Source: Sphingomonadaceae bacterium
GTDB taxonomy: Bacteria > Pseudomonadota > Alphaproteobacteria > Sphingomonadales > Sphingomonadaceae
Length of the DNA: 64,000 nucleotides
Reading direction: 5' to 3'
NCBI GenBank assembly: GCA_021732525.1
Contig: JAKFUU010000004.1
Coordinates: 1 to 64,000 of the forward strand
Part shown: one piece after another, positions 43,440-51,988 of the stretch
How positions within the stretch are numbered: position 1 is the stretch's first letter
Layout: every line of letters begins with the position of its first letter
The notes under the pieces: model-generated
The model's database searches: none
What the model was told of the DNA's origin: nothing
The model's input: only the letters and a program-made list of their open reading frames with translations
Position numbers and translations under genes: made by a program

Positions 43440-44858
43440 ATGAAAAGCGAGCGTTCACCCGGTTTTAAGCTGTTTCTCGTGGGCATCATCGGCACGATTT
43501 TGGCGGTGCCTTTGTTGATGGTTTATTGGCTCAGCTACGATCGGCAGCAGCAATCGGCGACCGCGCAAAATGCTATATCGGCCGGCTGGGGCGGGCCGCA
43601 GACTATCGTTGGCCCGGTGCTTGTCATCCCTTATGACAGCGACAATGTTGAAACCGTGCGTGAGAATGGCAAAGAGATTACCCGCACAGTCAAGGTGACT
43701 AAAGAATTATATCTTTCACCCCAGACCAATGAAATTAATACAGAGCTTAAGCCAAGGCGCCTTAAAAAATCGATTTATGAGAGCGTGCTTTTTGATGCAA
43801 TGAATAGCGGCAGCGCGAAATTTGCGCTGCCCGCCGATTTTGGCAACTATGGTATCGCACGCGAATCCTTGCGGTTGGGCAGCGCCGAATTGCGCTTTGG
43901 CGTGTCGGATGCGCGCGGATTGCAAGCCGATAGCACCGTAAGCATGAACGGAAGAAACCTTGCGTTGCAACCCGGCAAAGGATTGACCGCGTCTGGCGGA
44001 TCGGGCTTTTTCACTTTTGTGAGTTGGGATGGGGCGGCGCCGATCACGGTCCGCTATAAATATAGCATTCGTGGCAACAAGCGAATGACAATGGTGCCGC
44101 GCGGCGGAGAAACCAAATGGACCGTAAAATCAAGCTGGCCCAGCCCCAGCTTTGAAGGTGACTTTCTGCCGACGAACCGCTCGGTCAAAGCGTCCGGCTT
44201 TTCCTCGACGCATAAGATCAGCAATCTGGCGCTGGGTCAGTCTTTGATTTTAACCGAAGATCCGGCAGCGCCCTCCCGTTATAATGATGGAAATCCTGTT
44301 ATTTCCGGCGGGGCTGCGGCGATAAGCCAATCCGCCGCCATTGGCTTGATCGAACCGGTCGATCTTTATAGCCAGGTGGACCGGAGCATCAAATATGGCT
44401 TTCTGTTTATCGGTTTTACCTTTCTCGCTTTCCTGATGTTTGATCTGGTCGCTGGTGCGCGCGTGGCGGCGGCGGAATATCTGCTTACGGGAGCGGGGCT
44501 GATATTATTCTTCGTGCTGTTGCTGGCTTTTGCTGAGGTGGCTGGCTTTACAATTGCCTATCTGATCGCGGCAGGTGCGATTGCCGGCTTGCTAACGGCC
44601 TATTCCGCGGCAGTTTTGAGCAGTTGGACCAGGGCCAAAGTGATTGGTGGCTTGCTGCTGGGGCTTTATGCGACCTTATATGTGTTGCTTAATCTGGAGG
44701 CTTATTCGCTGATTATCGGATCATTGTTGCTCTTCGTTGCACTTGCTGCGGTGATGTGGGCAACACGGGCGATTGATTGGTCGGCTCGAGGTGATGCCCG
44801 TGCCGGTTCCCACGATGTCCAAGATAATATCAACGCCATCGTAACATCGACCGATTAA
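43440..44858 (+). CDS. creD: CreD-family inner membrane protein
   Basis: A 472-residue membrane protein of the CreD family, whose biochemical role is poorly known; in E. coli it belongs to the creBC stress regulon. One hydrophobic helix at about 10-30 precedes a long periplasmic domain (GWGGPQTIVGPVLVIPY is the family opening), followed by five or six closely spaced helices from about residue 315 to the end. No creB or creC genes are adjacent. It follows sdhA by 38 bases and could be co-transcribed. The last 29 bases overlap lldD on the other strand. Confidence 0.88.
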   Translation: MKSERSPGFKLFLVGIIGTILAVPLLMVYWLSYDRQQQSATAQNAISAGWGGPQTIVGPVLVIPYDSDNVETVRENGKEITRTVKVTKELYLSPQTNEINTELKPRRLKKSIYESVLFDAMNSGSAKFALPADFGNYGIARESLRLGSAELRFGVSDARGLQADSTVSMNGRNLALQPGKGLTASGGSGFFTFVSWDGAAPITVRYKYSIRGNKRMTMVPRGGETKWTVKSSWPSPSFEGDFLPTNRSVKASGFSSTHKISNLALGQSLILTEDPAAPSRYNDGNPVISGGAAAISQSAAIGLIEPVDLYSQVDRSIKYGFLFIGFTFLAFLMFDLVAGARVAAAEYLLTGAGLILFFVLLLAFAEVAGFTIAYLIAAGAIAGLLTAYSAAVLSSWTRAKVIGGLLLGLYATLYVLLNLEAYSLIIGSLLLFVALAAVMWATRAIDWSARGDARAGSHDVQDNINAIVTSTD

Positions 44859-45978
44859 GCTCACCAACCGAACGCACCCCCATCAACTTCATATCGCGTT
44901 CGATCTCATCGCGCAACTTTCCGGTGATGCGGCGCACGCCGGCTTCGCCCGCCGCCGCGAGCGCGTAAAGATAAAGCCGCCCGCCCGAGCAAGCCGTGGC
45001 CCCCGCGGCGAGCGCCTTGAGCACATGCGTGCCGCGTCTTATGCCGCCGTCGCAGATGATATCAATCTGTCCGCCAACCGCATCGGCAATTTCGCTGATC
45101 TGATCAAAGGGCGAACGGCTGCCGTCCAATTGCCGCCCGCCATGGTTGCTGACCATAATTGCTGTTGCGCCAATATCAACCGCGCGGCGGGCATCGTCGG
45201 CGGACATCACGCCTTTGAGGCAAAATTCGCCGCCCCAATCGCGGCGTATCTTTTCGGCCATTTTCCAATCGATCGATGGATCGAGCATGCTGTTGAAATA
45301 TTCCGCCACCGAGACGGCGACATTGGTTCCGGCATCGACATGCGTTTCCAGATTGGGCAGCGCAAATTTCTCGCGAAACAGATAATTGCATGTCCAGGCG
45401 GGGTGCATCGCATAGCTCATCACCGAAGCCGGGGTAAAACGCGGCGGCGAAGTGAAGCCCGTGCGCTGGCACCGTTCCCGGTTGCCCGCCACGACGGTGT
45501 CCACGGTGAGCGCGATGCAATCAAATTTCGCCGCTTTGCACCGCTGGATCATTGCGGCGTTTAACCCCTTGTCTTTGTGAATATAAAGCTGAAACATCTT
45601 GGGGGAGGCGATTGCGGCCCCAATTTCTTCGATGCTAACGGTGGCAAGGCTCGATATGCCGAACCATGTGCCCAGATCTTGCGCGGTGCGGGCAACCGCG
45701 CGCTCCCCCTGCCAATGGAACAATCGCTGCAAGGCGGTCGGTGAAAGCATCAACGGCAGGTTGATCTTGCGCCCCATTACGGTCGCGCTCATATCAATTT
45801 CGGCCACCCCGGCGAGGATATTTGGGACCAGGTCGCAATCATCAAAGGCGCTGCTGTTACGGCGTTTGGTTATCTCATCATCTGCCGCGCCGTCGATATA
45901 GTGGAATATCGGCGCGGGCAGGCGTTTTTGGGCGAGGCGGCGGAAATCCGCGACATTGTGACAATCAGAAAGGCGCAA
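44830..45978 (-). CDS. lldD: FMN-dependent alpha-hydroxy acid (L-lactate) dehydrogenase
   Basis: A 382-residue enzyme of the FMN hydroxy-acid dehydrogenase family, which oxidises L-lactate to pyruvate and feeds electrons to quinone. The catalytic motif SNHGGRQLDGSRSPFDQI is present, with the active-site His, and DGGIRRGTHVLKALAAGA marks the FMN phosphate region; FHYIDGAADDE marks the start. Mandelate or glycolate dehydrogenases share these features, so lactate is the likeliest substrate, not proven. It follows the zinc metallopeptidase gene by nine bases and overlaps creD tail to tail by 29. Confidence 0.88.
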   Translation of the reverse strand: MRLSDCHNVADFRRLAQKRLPAPIFHYIDGAADDEITKRRNSSAFDDCDLVPNILAGVAEIDMSATVMGRKINLPLMLSPTALQRLFHWQGERAVARTAQDLGTWFGISSLATVSIEEIGAAIASPKMFQLYIHKDKGLNAAMIQRCKAAKFDCIALTVDTVVAGNRERCQRTGFTSPPRFTPASVMSYAMHPAWTCNYLFREKFALPNLETHVDAGTNVAVSVAEYFNSMLDPSIDWKMAEKIRRDWGGEFCLKGVMSADDARRAVDIGATAIMVSNHGGRQLDGSRSPFDQISEIADAVGGQIDIICDGGIRRGTHVLKALAAGATACSGGRLYLYALAAAGEAGVRRITGKLRDEIERDMKLMGVRSVGELNRSMLRWR

Positions 45979-45987
45979 GCGGATGAC

Positions 45988-46905
45988 TTACAATATGCCT
46001 TGAAAATAATTGCATTGCGCCGGATTGCTGCTTTGTAAGCCGCGTTGCAGCGCCGCCATGCGTTGTTCGCTGGTGCCATGGGTGAACATCGATTCCACCG
46101 GACGCTGCCCCGCGTTACGGATCAAGGTATCATCGCCGATCGCGTTGGCCGCGCGCATGCCCTCTTCGATATCGCCCGCTTCCAACCGGCCTTTATTTTG
46201 CCCCGCCCAAAATCCGGCATAGCAATCGGCCTGCAATTCCATACGCACTTGCAAGGCATTGCCCTCGGCTTGGCTAGACCGCGCCTGCAAATTGCGGACT
46301 TTTTCGGAAATGCCGGTGATCGTTTGGACATGATGGCCCACTTCATGCGCGATAACATAGGCATAGGCAAAATCGCCGCCGCCGCCCAATTGCTGCTGCA
46401 TCTGCTGAAAAAAACTGGTGTCGAGGTAAACACCATTGTCGGACGGGCAGTAAAATGGCCCAGCGGCCGATTGCGCCGCGCCGCAGCGCGATTGCACATT
46501 GCCGCCGTAAAAATTTAATGTTGTCGGCGGATATTGCTGCCCTGCGGCGGCAAATAGCTGCCCCCAAGTATTTTCGGTCGATTTTAGCACGCGGCAGGCA
46601 AATAATTCCTCCTGCGTATCGCAAGCAACTCCATCGCCATTGCCGGCGGATTGCGCCGTGGGGTCCGATCCGACGCCCGCACCGCCGAAATTCAGCGCGC
46701 CGCTGGAAAGCACAAAATATCCCACAAGCCCGAGGATTGCGATTGTGCCGCAGCCCATTTTGCGGCCCATCAACAAGGGCAAAATACCAAATAGCAGCGA
46801 GATGAGACCGCCCCCTCCTCCGCCGCCAAATCCGCCAAAACCACCACCGCCGCTGCGGCCATGGTCATTGACATTGCTGCTTGGATCCAGATCGTCGAGG
46901 CGCAT
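45988..46905 (-). CDS. Neutral zinc metallopeptidase, YpfJ family
   Basis: A 305-residue predicted zinc metallopeptidase. The N terminus is Gly-rich (residues 19-33) followed by one membrane helix (about 45-70); the remainder is a catalytic domain with VIAHEVGHHVQ (HExxH) and CPSDNGVYLDTSFFQQM ahead of it. Family members are usually membrane-anchored with unknown substrates. It lies nine bases before lldD, so they share a transcript; a functional link is not obvious. Confidence 0.9.
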   Translation of the reverse strand: MRLDDLDPSSNVNDHGRSGGGGFGGFGGGGGGGLISLLFGILPLLMGRKMGCGTIAILGLVGYFVLSSGALNFGGAGVGSDPTAQSAGNGDGVACDTQEELFACRVLKSTENTWGQLFAAAGQQYPPTTLNFYGGNVQSRCGAAQSAAGPFYCPSDNGVYLDTSFFQQMQQQLGGGGDFAYAYVIAHEVGHHVQTITGISEKVRNLQARSSQAEGNALQVRMELQADCYAGFWAGQNKGRLEAGDIEEGMRAANAIGDDTLIRNAGQRPVESMFTHGTSEQRMAALQRGLQSSNPAQCNYFQGIL

Positions 46906-47005
46906 GATTATTCCCCACCTATGTTACGGTTTCAGCATTGCGGTTTTAACCCGAAAGCGCAAGTGATAAGGCAGCAGGCCTGTCCCAAAGTGAAAGGATT
47001 CTTAC

Positions 47006-47791
47006 ATGTTCTTACGCGGAAAAACCGCTTTGATAACCGGCTCCACCAGCGGCATTGGTTTGGGCTATGCCCGCACGTTGGCCGCCGAGGGCGCGGCGGT
47101 GATGATTAACGGTTTTGGCGACGCAGCCGAAATTGCGGGTTATGTCGCCGAACTGGCGCAAACCAGCGGGGCAGGCGCGCGTTACTGCGCGGCGGATATG
47201 ACCAAGCCTGCTGAAATTCGCGATATGGTCGCGCTATGCCATGCCGAGCTGGGCGGGCCGGATATATTGATCAACAATGCCGGTATTCAGCATGTGTCGC
47301 CGATTGATGAATTTCCCGAGGAAAAATGGGACGCGATTTTGGCGATTATCTTATCCTCCACCTTTCACACCACCGGCGCGGCGTTGCCCGCGATGAAGGC
47401 AAAGGGATGGGGCCGGATTATCAATACCGGATCGATGCATAGCCTGGTCGCCAGCCCTTACAAATCGGCCTATAATGCGGCCAAGCATGGGGTAGCGGGA
47501 TTGACCAAGACGGTGGCTTTGGAGGTCGCGACATTGGGTATTACCGCCAACACCATCTGCCCCGGCTATGTTTGGACGCCGCTGGTTGAGGGTCAAATTC
47601 CCGATACGATGAAGGCGCGCGGGTTAACGCGCGAACAAGTGATCAACGATGTCCTGCTCGATAAACAACCGCAGAAGCAATTTGTGACAATCGAGCAAGT
47701 GGCCGCGCTGGCGCTGTTCCTCTGCCGCGATGAAGCCGGTGCGATTACCGGCGCGGCTTTGTCGGTAGATGGCGGTTGGACCGCACAATAG
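47006..47791 (+). CDS. bdhA: 3-hydroxybutyrate dehydrogenase
   Basis: A 261-residue SDR that oxidises 3-hydroxybutyrate to acetoacetate, as in polyhydroxybutyrate use. TGSTSGIGLGYA is the NAD loop, NNAGIQHVSPIDEFPEEKW the substrate-region landmark, and the catalytic set lies in INTGSMHSLVASPYKSAYNAAKHG. The ending GWTAQ is common in this enzyme as I recall. A functional link with the downstream amidohydrolase is not obvious; 79 bases separate them. Confidence 0.92.
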   Translation: MFLRGKTALITGSTSGIGLGYARTLAAEGAAVMINGFGDAAEIAGYVAELAQTSGAGARYCAADMTKPAEIRDMVALCHAELGGPDILINNAGIQHVSPIDEFPEEKWDAILAIILSSTFHTTGAALPAMKAKGWGRIINTGSMHSLVASPYKSAYNAAKHGVAGLTKTVALEVATLGITANTICPGYVWTPLVEGQIPDTMKARGLTREQVINDVLLDKQPQKQFVTIEQVAALALFLCRDEAGAITGAALSVDGGWTAQ

Positions 47792-47870
47792 CGGGCGGTA
47801 TCGCCTGCAAGATCGGTTGACTTCGCGGCGAACCGCGTCATGATCCGGCTATCTATTTGGGAGAATTGGT

Positions 47871-49196
47871 ATGAGATATCTGTCCGCAATGTCGGTGGCC
47901 TTGATGTTGACTTGCGCTGCTGCATCGCCCGCGCAGGCCGATGATCTGCGCGATGCGGTCGCCCAGAATTTGCCTTCGTTGATCGCGCTTTACCGCGACC
48001 TTCATGCCAATCCTGAGCTTAGCTTTCAGGAGTTTAGGACAGCGGCAAAATTGGCCGCGGAGACGCGCCGGCTGGGGTTTGATGTCACCGAAAAAGTCGG
48101 CAAAACCGGCGTCGTTGCGGTGATGAAAAATGGCGCAGGGCCAACGGTGATGATCCGCGCCGATATGGACGGATTGCCGGTGGATGAACAAACCGGCCTA
48201 TCTTTTGCATCCAAAGCGCGCGGCACCAGCAAGGCAGGCGTGGAAACCGGCATTATGCATGCCTGCGGGCATGACACGCATATGTCCGCCTGGGTCGGCA
48301 CCGCGCGGCAATTGGCCGCCAACAAAGCCAAATGGTCGGGCACTTTGGTGATGATCTTGCAGCCTGCCGAGGAAATTGGCGCGGGCGCCAAGGCGATGTT
48401 GGCCGACGGGCTTTACACCCGTTTTCCCAAGCCCGATTATGTTATCGGCTTTCATGATGCAGCGCAGTTTCCGGCGGGGATGATCGGCTATTCCCCCGGC
48501 TTTGCGCTCGCCAATGTCGACAGCGTTGATATCAAAGTGCGCGGCGTGGGCGGTCATGGCGCTTATCCGCATACCACCAAAGATCCGGTCCTGCTGGCCA
48601 GCCGCATTGTCACATCGCTGCAACAATTGGTCAGCCGGGAGGTTGATCCGCAGGATGCCGCGGTGGTGACGGTGGGCAGCTTTCATGCCGGGGCCAAGCA
48701 TAATATCATCGCGGATGAAGCCACGCTTTTGCTCACCGTGCGCAGCTACTCGGACGAAACCCGCAAAAAACTGCTCGACGGTATCCGCCGGATTGCCAAA
48801 GGTGAAGCCATCGCGGCGGGCGTTCCCGATGACCGGATGCCGATTGTGACCATCGCCGAGGATGAATTTACACCCGCAACCTTTAACACGATCGAACTAA
48901 CCGGAAAGATGGCGGCTTTGTTTAAGCAGCGTTTCGGAGATAACCGGGTGATCCAAACCCCGCCGGTGATGGGCGGCGAGGATTTTAGCCAATTTTACCG
49001 CGCCGATAAGGAGAATGTCGAAAGCCTGATCTTCTGGGTAGGCGGCGTGCCGCAGGCGGAGTTTGACGCAGCCAAGAAGGATGGAAAAACGCTGCCGTCG
49101 CTGCATTCGCCATTTTGGGCACCCGATGCCGAAAAAGTCATTGCTACCGCGACGGAAGCGCTGACCGCATCGGCAATTCAGTTGATGAGCAAATAG
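47871..49196 (+). CDS. Exported M20-family amidohydrolase
   Basis: A 441-residue M20D metal-dependent hydrolase (amidohydrolase/hippurate hydrolase type) with a signal peptide of about 23 residues ending in PAQA. The metal-binding regions are VMIRADMDGLPVDEQTG, GIMHACGHDTHMS, and QPAEEIGAGAKAML; PPVMGGEDFSQFY supplies the last ligand. Substrates in this group include N-acyl amino acids and small peptides; the periplasmic location suggests nutrient scavenging. It follows bdhA by 79 bases on the same strand. Confidence 0.9.
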   Translation: MRYLSAMSVALMLTCAAASPAQADDLRDAVAQNLPSLIALYRDLHANPELSFQEFRTAAKLAAETRRLGFDVTEKVGKTGVVAVMKNGAGPTVMIRADMDGLPVDEQTGLSFASKARGTSKAGVETGIMHACGHDTHMSAWVGTARQLAANKAKWSGTLVMILQPAEEIGAGAKAMLADGLYTRFPKPDYVIGFHDAAQFPAGMIGYSPGFALANVDSVDIKVRGVGGHGAYPHTTKDPVLLASRIVTSLQQLVSREVDPQDAAVVTVGSFHAGAKHNIIADEATLLLTVRSYSDETRKKLLDGIRRIAKGEAIAAGVPDDRMPIVTIAEDEFTPATFNTIELTGKMAALFKQRFGDNRVIQTPPVMGGEDFSQFYRADKENVESLIFWVGGVPQAEFDAAKKDGKTLPSLHSPFWAPDAEKVIATATEALTASAIQLMSK

Positions 49197-49260
49197 CCCG
49201 GTGCTGGCGCAGGAACCAAAGGCTGTTAAATATCACGAGCGAAGTTGGTAAATTTTTGGC

Positions 49261-49743
49261 TTAACCCGGCGGAGGAACTACGCGCGGTCCCGGAATTGGC
49301 GGCGGAGCCGGCGGCAGCTTTATGCCCTGAATGGCCGGAATCCCGGAAGACACTGCGGTGCTATTTCCACTTGATGCAGCTTGATTATCGCGGATGAAAC
49401 TTTGCCCCTGATTGGCAACGCCAAAATTGTTTGTGCTATTGCTATTCACCGCGCCGCCAACGGCGTTGCTGCTGCTTTCGCTATCTTTGCTGGCTATTTC
49501 TTCATCACTGATCGGGGCCGTACTTAACACGGGATCGCCAAACTTGCCCTCTTCTTCTTCAATAACATCGGGGTCGGCATTGTCGAATTCCGAAGCTTGC
49601 GGCGTTGCCGGGGCAGGTACGACCGGTACAGACGCTTGCGGGGTAGGGTTTTTAGGAGAGCGATAGATTGCAGATTCGAGCATTAATGTTACCAAGCCGA
49701 CCGTTAACAACACAAAAATGACCGATTTTTGAATATTATCCAT
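49261..49743 (-). CDS. Membrane-anchored proline-rich hypothetical protein
   Basis: A 160-residue protein I do not recognise. It has one hydrophobic helix (about 7-22) next to the N terminus, then Pro/Ala- and acid-rich low-complexity sequence, a Ser/Asn-rich part and a proline-rich end (LPPAPPPIPGPRVVPPP). It would sit in the periplasm anchored to the inner membrane. The frame opens earlier at 49833, but ATG 49743 (MDNIQKSVIFVLL) places the helix at the start. It follows the terminator of the aceA unit, so it has its own promoter. Confidence 0.6.
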   Translation of the reverse strand: MDNIQKSVIFVLLTVGLVTLMLESAIYRSPKNPTPQASVPVVPAPATPQASEFDNADPDVIEEEEGKFGDPVLSTAPISDEEIASKDSESSSNAVGGAVNSNSTNNFGVANQGQSFIRDNQAASSGNSTAVSSGIPAIQGIKLPPAPPPIPGPRVVPPPG

Positions 49744-49815
49744 GGGAGCCTTTTTTGCGTTGACCAATGTATCTGTTGGACGATGTATCATGAGACTCTT
49801 AAATATTGATAAAGC

Positions 49816-49848
49816 AAAAAAGACCGGAGGCATCGCTGCCCCCGGTCA
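49816..49848 (-). terminator. Rho-independent terminator of the aceA unit
   Basis: Read on the minus strand, GACCGGGGG...CCTCCGGTC forms a nine-base-pair stem with one mismatch followed by six T. It comes 31 bases after the 52-residue ORF stop and ends the aceA transcript. Confidence 0.85.
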
Positions 49849-49879
49849 GTGCTGTTTTCCTCCCCAGGAAACATGTTGA

Positions 49880-50038
49880 TTACTTGCCGCCGGCACTTCC
49901 CAACCGGTGATAAAGGCTGGCGAATTTGACCGATTCGGGTGTATCTTTAATCGATTCCAAGTGACTGAGGACGGCCTGCCGCAGCAACGTCAAATCTTCG
50001 GTGGAAAGGACCGCGCGGGCCCGTGCTGGTTCTGCCAT
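49880..50038 (-). CDS. Small 52-aa protein downstream of aceA
   Basis: A short open frame of 52 residues (MAEPARARAVLSTEDLTLLR...). It has an AAGGAGA ribosome binding site six bases before ATG 50038, begins 32 bases after the aceA stop, and ends just before the terminator, all signs of a real gene. The sequence is amphipathic and helical with no known motif. I do not recognise a family. A role in glyoxylate-shunt control is only a guess from position. Confidence 0.7.
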   Translation of the reverse strand: MAEPARARAVLSTEDLTLLRQAVLSHLESIKDTPESVKFASLYHRLGSAGGK

Positions 50039-50070
50039 GCTTCTTCTCCTTTGATATGATTCGGCCGAAA

Positions 50071-51702
50071 TTAGCCGAATTGATTCATCGTGTTGTTGGC
50101 ACCGCCCGCTTTCAGCGCAGCTTCACCGGCGAAATATTCCTTGTGGTCATCGCCAATGTCGCTGCCCGACATATTCTGGTGCTTGACGCAGGCGATGCCT
50201 TGACGGATTTCGGGTCGCTGCACGCCCAAAACATAACCCAGCATGCCGGCATCCCCGAAATATTCCTTCGCCAGATTGTCGGTGGACAGCGCGGCGGTGT
50301 GATAAGTGGGCAGGGTGATCAGGTGATGGAATATCCCAGCGCGCTTGGCCCCATCGGCCTGAAATGTGCGGATGCGCTCATCGGCCAAATTGCCCAACTC
50401 TGTGCCGTCATAATCCACGCTCATCAATTTGGCGCGATCATAGGCTGAAACATCTTTGCCGTCTTCAACCATCATATCATAGACTTGCTGCCGGAAATTC
50501 AGCGTCCAATTGAAGCTGGGCGAATTGTTATAGACCAGCTTGGCATTCGGCACCACGTCGCGCACGCGGTCCATCATGCTCGCGATCTGTTCGATATGTG
50601 GCTTTTCGGTTTCGATCCATAGCAGATCCGCGCCATTTTGCAGGCTGGTGATACTATCCAGCACGCAGCGGTCGGCACCGGTGCCTTCGCGAAATTGAAA
50701 CAGACCCGATGGCAGGCGCTTGGGCCGCATCAACTTGCCATCGCGGTTGATGATGACATCGCCGTTGCGCGCGGTGGCAGGGTCGATCTCATCGCAATCG
50801 AGGTAGCTATTATACAGATCGCCAATGTCGCCCGGCGCGTTGGAAACCGCGATCTGCTTCGTCAGGCCAGCGCCGAGCGAATCGGTGCGGGTGACGATGA
50901 TGCCGTCTTCGACGCCCAGCTCCAGAAAAGCATAACGGCAAGCGCGGATTTTCGCGATAAAGTCATCATGCGGCACGGTGACTTTGCCGTCCTGATGCCC
51001 GCATTGTTTTTCGTCGGACACCTGATTTTCAATTTGCAAAGCGCAGGCGCCCGCTTCGATCATCTTTTTGGCGAGCAGATAAGTTGCCTCGGCATTGCCA
51101 AAACCCGCATCAATATCGGCGATGATCGGAACGACATGCGTTTGATGGTTGTCGGCGGCTTGGAGCAGTTCCTGTTCCCTGACGCTATCGCCAGCGGCGC
51201 GTGCGGCGTCGATGTCGCGGAACAACAGGCTCAGCTCACGGGCATCGGCTTGGCGCAGGAAAGTATATAGCTCCTCGATCAGCGCAGGAACTGAGGTTTT
51301 TTCGTGCATCGACTGATCGGGCAGAGGGCCAAATTCGCTGCGCAAGGCGGCGACCATCCAACCCGACAGATAGAGGTAGCGCCGCTGCGTGCTGCCAAAA
51401 TGCTTCTTGACCGCGATCATCTTCTGCTGCGCGATAAAGCCGTGCCAGCATCCCAAAGATTGCGTATACAGCGCGCTATCGGCATCGTAAGCGGCCATAT
51501 CCTTGCGCATGATCGCGGCGGTGTAGCGCGCGATGTCTAGGCCGGTGCGAAACCGGTTTTGCAGACGCATTCTCGCGACGGATTCGGCGTTGATCCCTGT
51601 CCAGTTGCCCGCATAACTTTGGATAAGCTGCTGCGTGGCATCCATTTCATCCGCATAGCGCATATGCGGATCGGTGGGGGAGAATTTTTGGTGGTAGGTC
51701 AT
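50071..51702 (-). CDS. aceA: Isocitrate lyase AceA
   Basis: A 543-residue isocitrate lyase, first enzyme of the glyoxylate shunt, cleaving isocitrate to succinate and glyoxylate. The catalytic loop reads SDEKQCGHQDGK (Cys of KQCGH; the classical bacterial motif is KKCGH), followed by VTRTDSLGAG with the Mg-binding Asp region; YLSGWMVAAL is the early landmark. Its size fits the longer subfamily of isocitrate lyases. A divergent ScfR-type regulator starts 286 bases away, and a repeat element lies in between. Confidence 0.95.
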   Translation of the reverse strand: MTYHQKFSPTDPHMRYADEMDATQQLIQSYAGNWTGINAESVARMRLQNRFRTGLDIARYTAAIMRKDMAAYDADSALYTQSLGCWHGFIAQQKMIAVKKHFGSTQRRYLYLSGWMVAALRSEFGPLPDQSMHEKTSVPALIEELYTFLRQADARELSLLFRDIDAARAAGDSVREQELLQAADNHQTHVVPIIADIDAGFGNAEATYLLAKKMIEAGACALQIENQVSDEKQCGHQDGKVTVPHDDFIAKIRACRYAFLELGVEDGIIVTRTDSLGAGLTKQIAVSNAPGDIGDLYNSYLDCDEIDPATARNGDVIINRDGKLMRPKRLPSGLFQFREGTGADRCVLDSITSLQNGADLLWIETEKPHIEQIASMMDRVRDVVPNAKLVYNNSPSFNWTLNFRQQVYDMMVEDGKDVSAYDRAKLMSVDYDGTELGNLADERIRTFQADGAKRAGIFHHLITLPTYHTAALSTDNLAKEYFGDAGMLGYVLGVQRPEIRQGIACVKHQNMSGSDIGDDHKEYFAGEAALKAGGANNTMNQFG

Positions 51703-51726
51703 GGCTTTTGCCCTTCTAAATGGTCT

Positions 51727-51832
51727 TAGAGCGCGCTGCGTGAAATCTGAATCACACAGCCCGCTCTATCGCTTTGTTATCGCATCGCTTTATGCGAAAA
51801 ACCGGTTCCCACTTTTTCGCGCGATGCTCTAG
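51727..51832 (-). repeat. ~105-base CTAGAGC-ended repeat, copy 2 (aceA leader)
   Basis: Read on the minus strand this is CTAGAGCATCGCGCGAAAAA... to ...CACGCAGCGCGCTCTA, almost the same as the element at 13282-13389 and in the opposite direction. It lies from 25 to 130 bases upstream of the aceA start, so it could be part of the aceA leader mRNA or its promoter area. Confidence 0.85.
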
Positions 51833-51905
51833 CGCCTCACTGATTTTTCAGTTTTTGATGCTTTCGGATGATGGGTTGCCACAAGCGAGGCAAATATCCC
51901 AAGAT

Positions 51906-51970
51906 AAATTGTAAATATTGTTGTTATTATCGCGGACTTTATCGAATTTTGTTGTAATTTTGTAAATTTC
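51906..51970. promoter_or_regulatory. Candidate ScfR/aceA operator region
   Basis: Two similar AT-rich words, AAATTGTAAATAT at 51906-51918 and ATTTTGTAAATTTC at 51957-51970, lie between aceA and scfR, the second only 18 bases before the scfR start. RamB/ScfR-type regulators of other bacteria bind TTTGCAAA-like sites near aceA; these words are close but not identical. Autoregulation is plausible. This is inference. Confidence 0.4.
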
Positions 51971-51988
51971 ATAACAAATATCGCTGCT

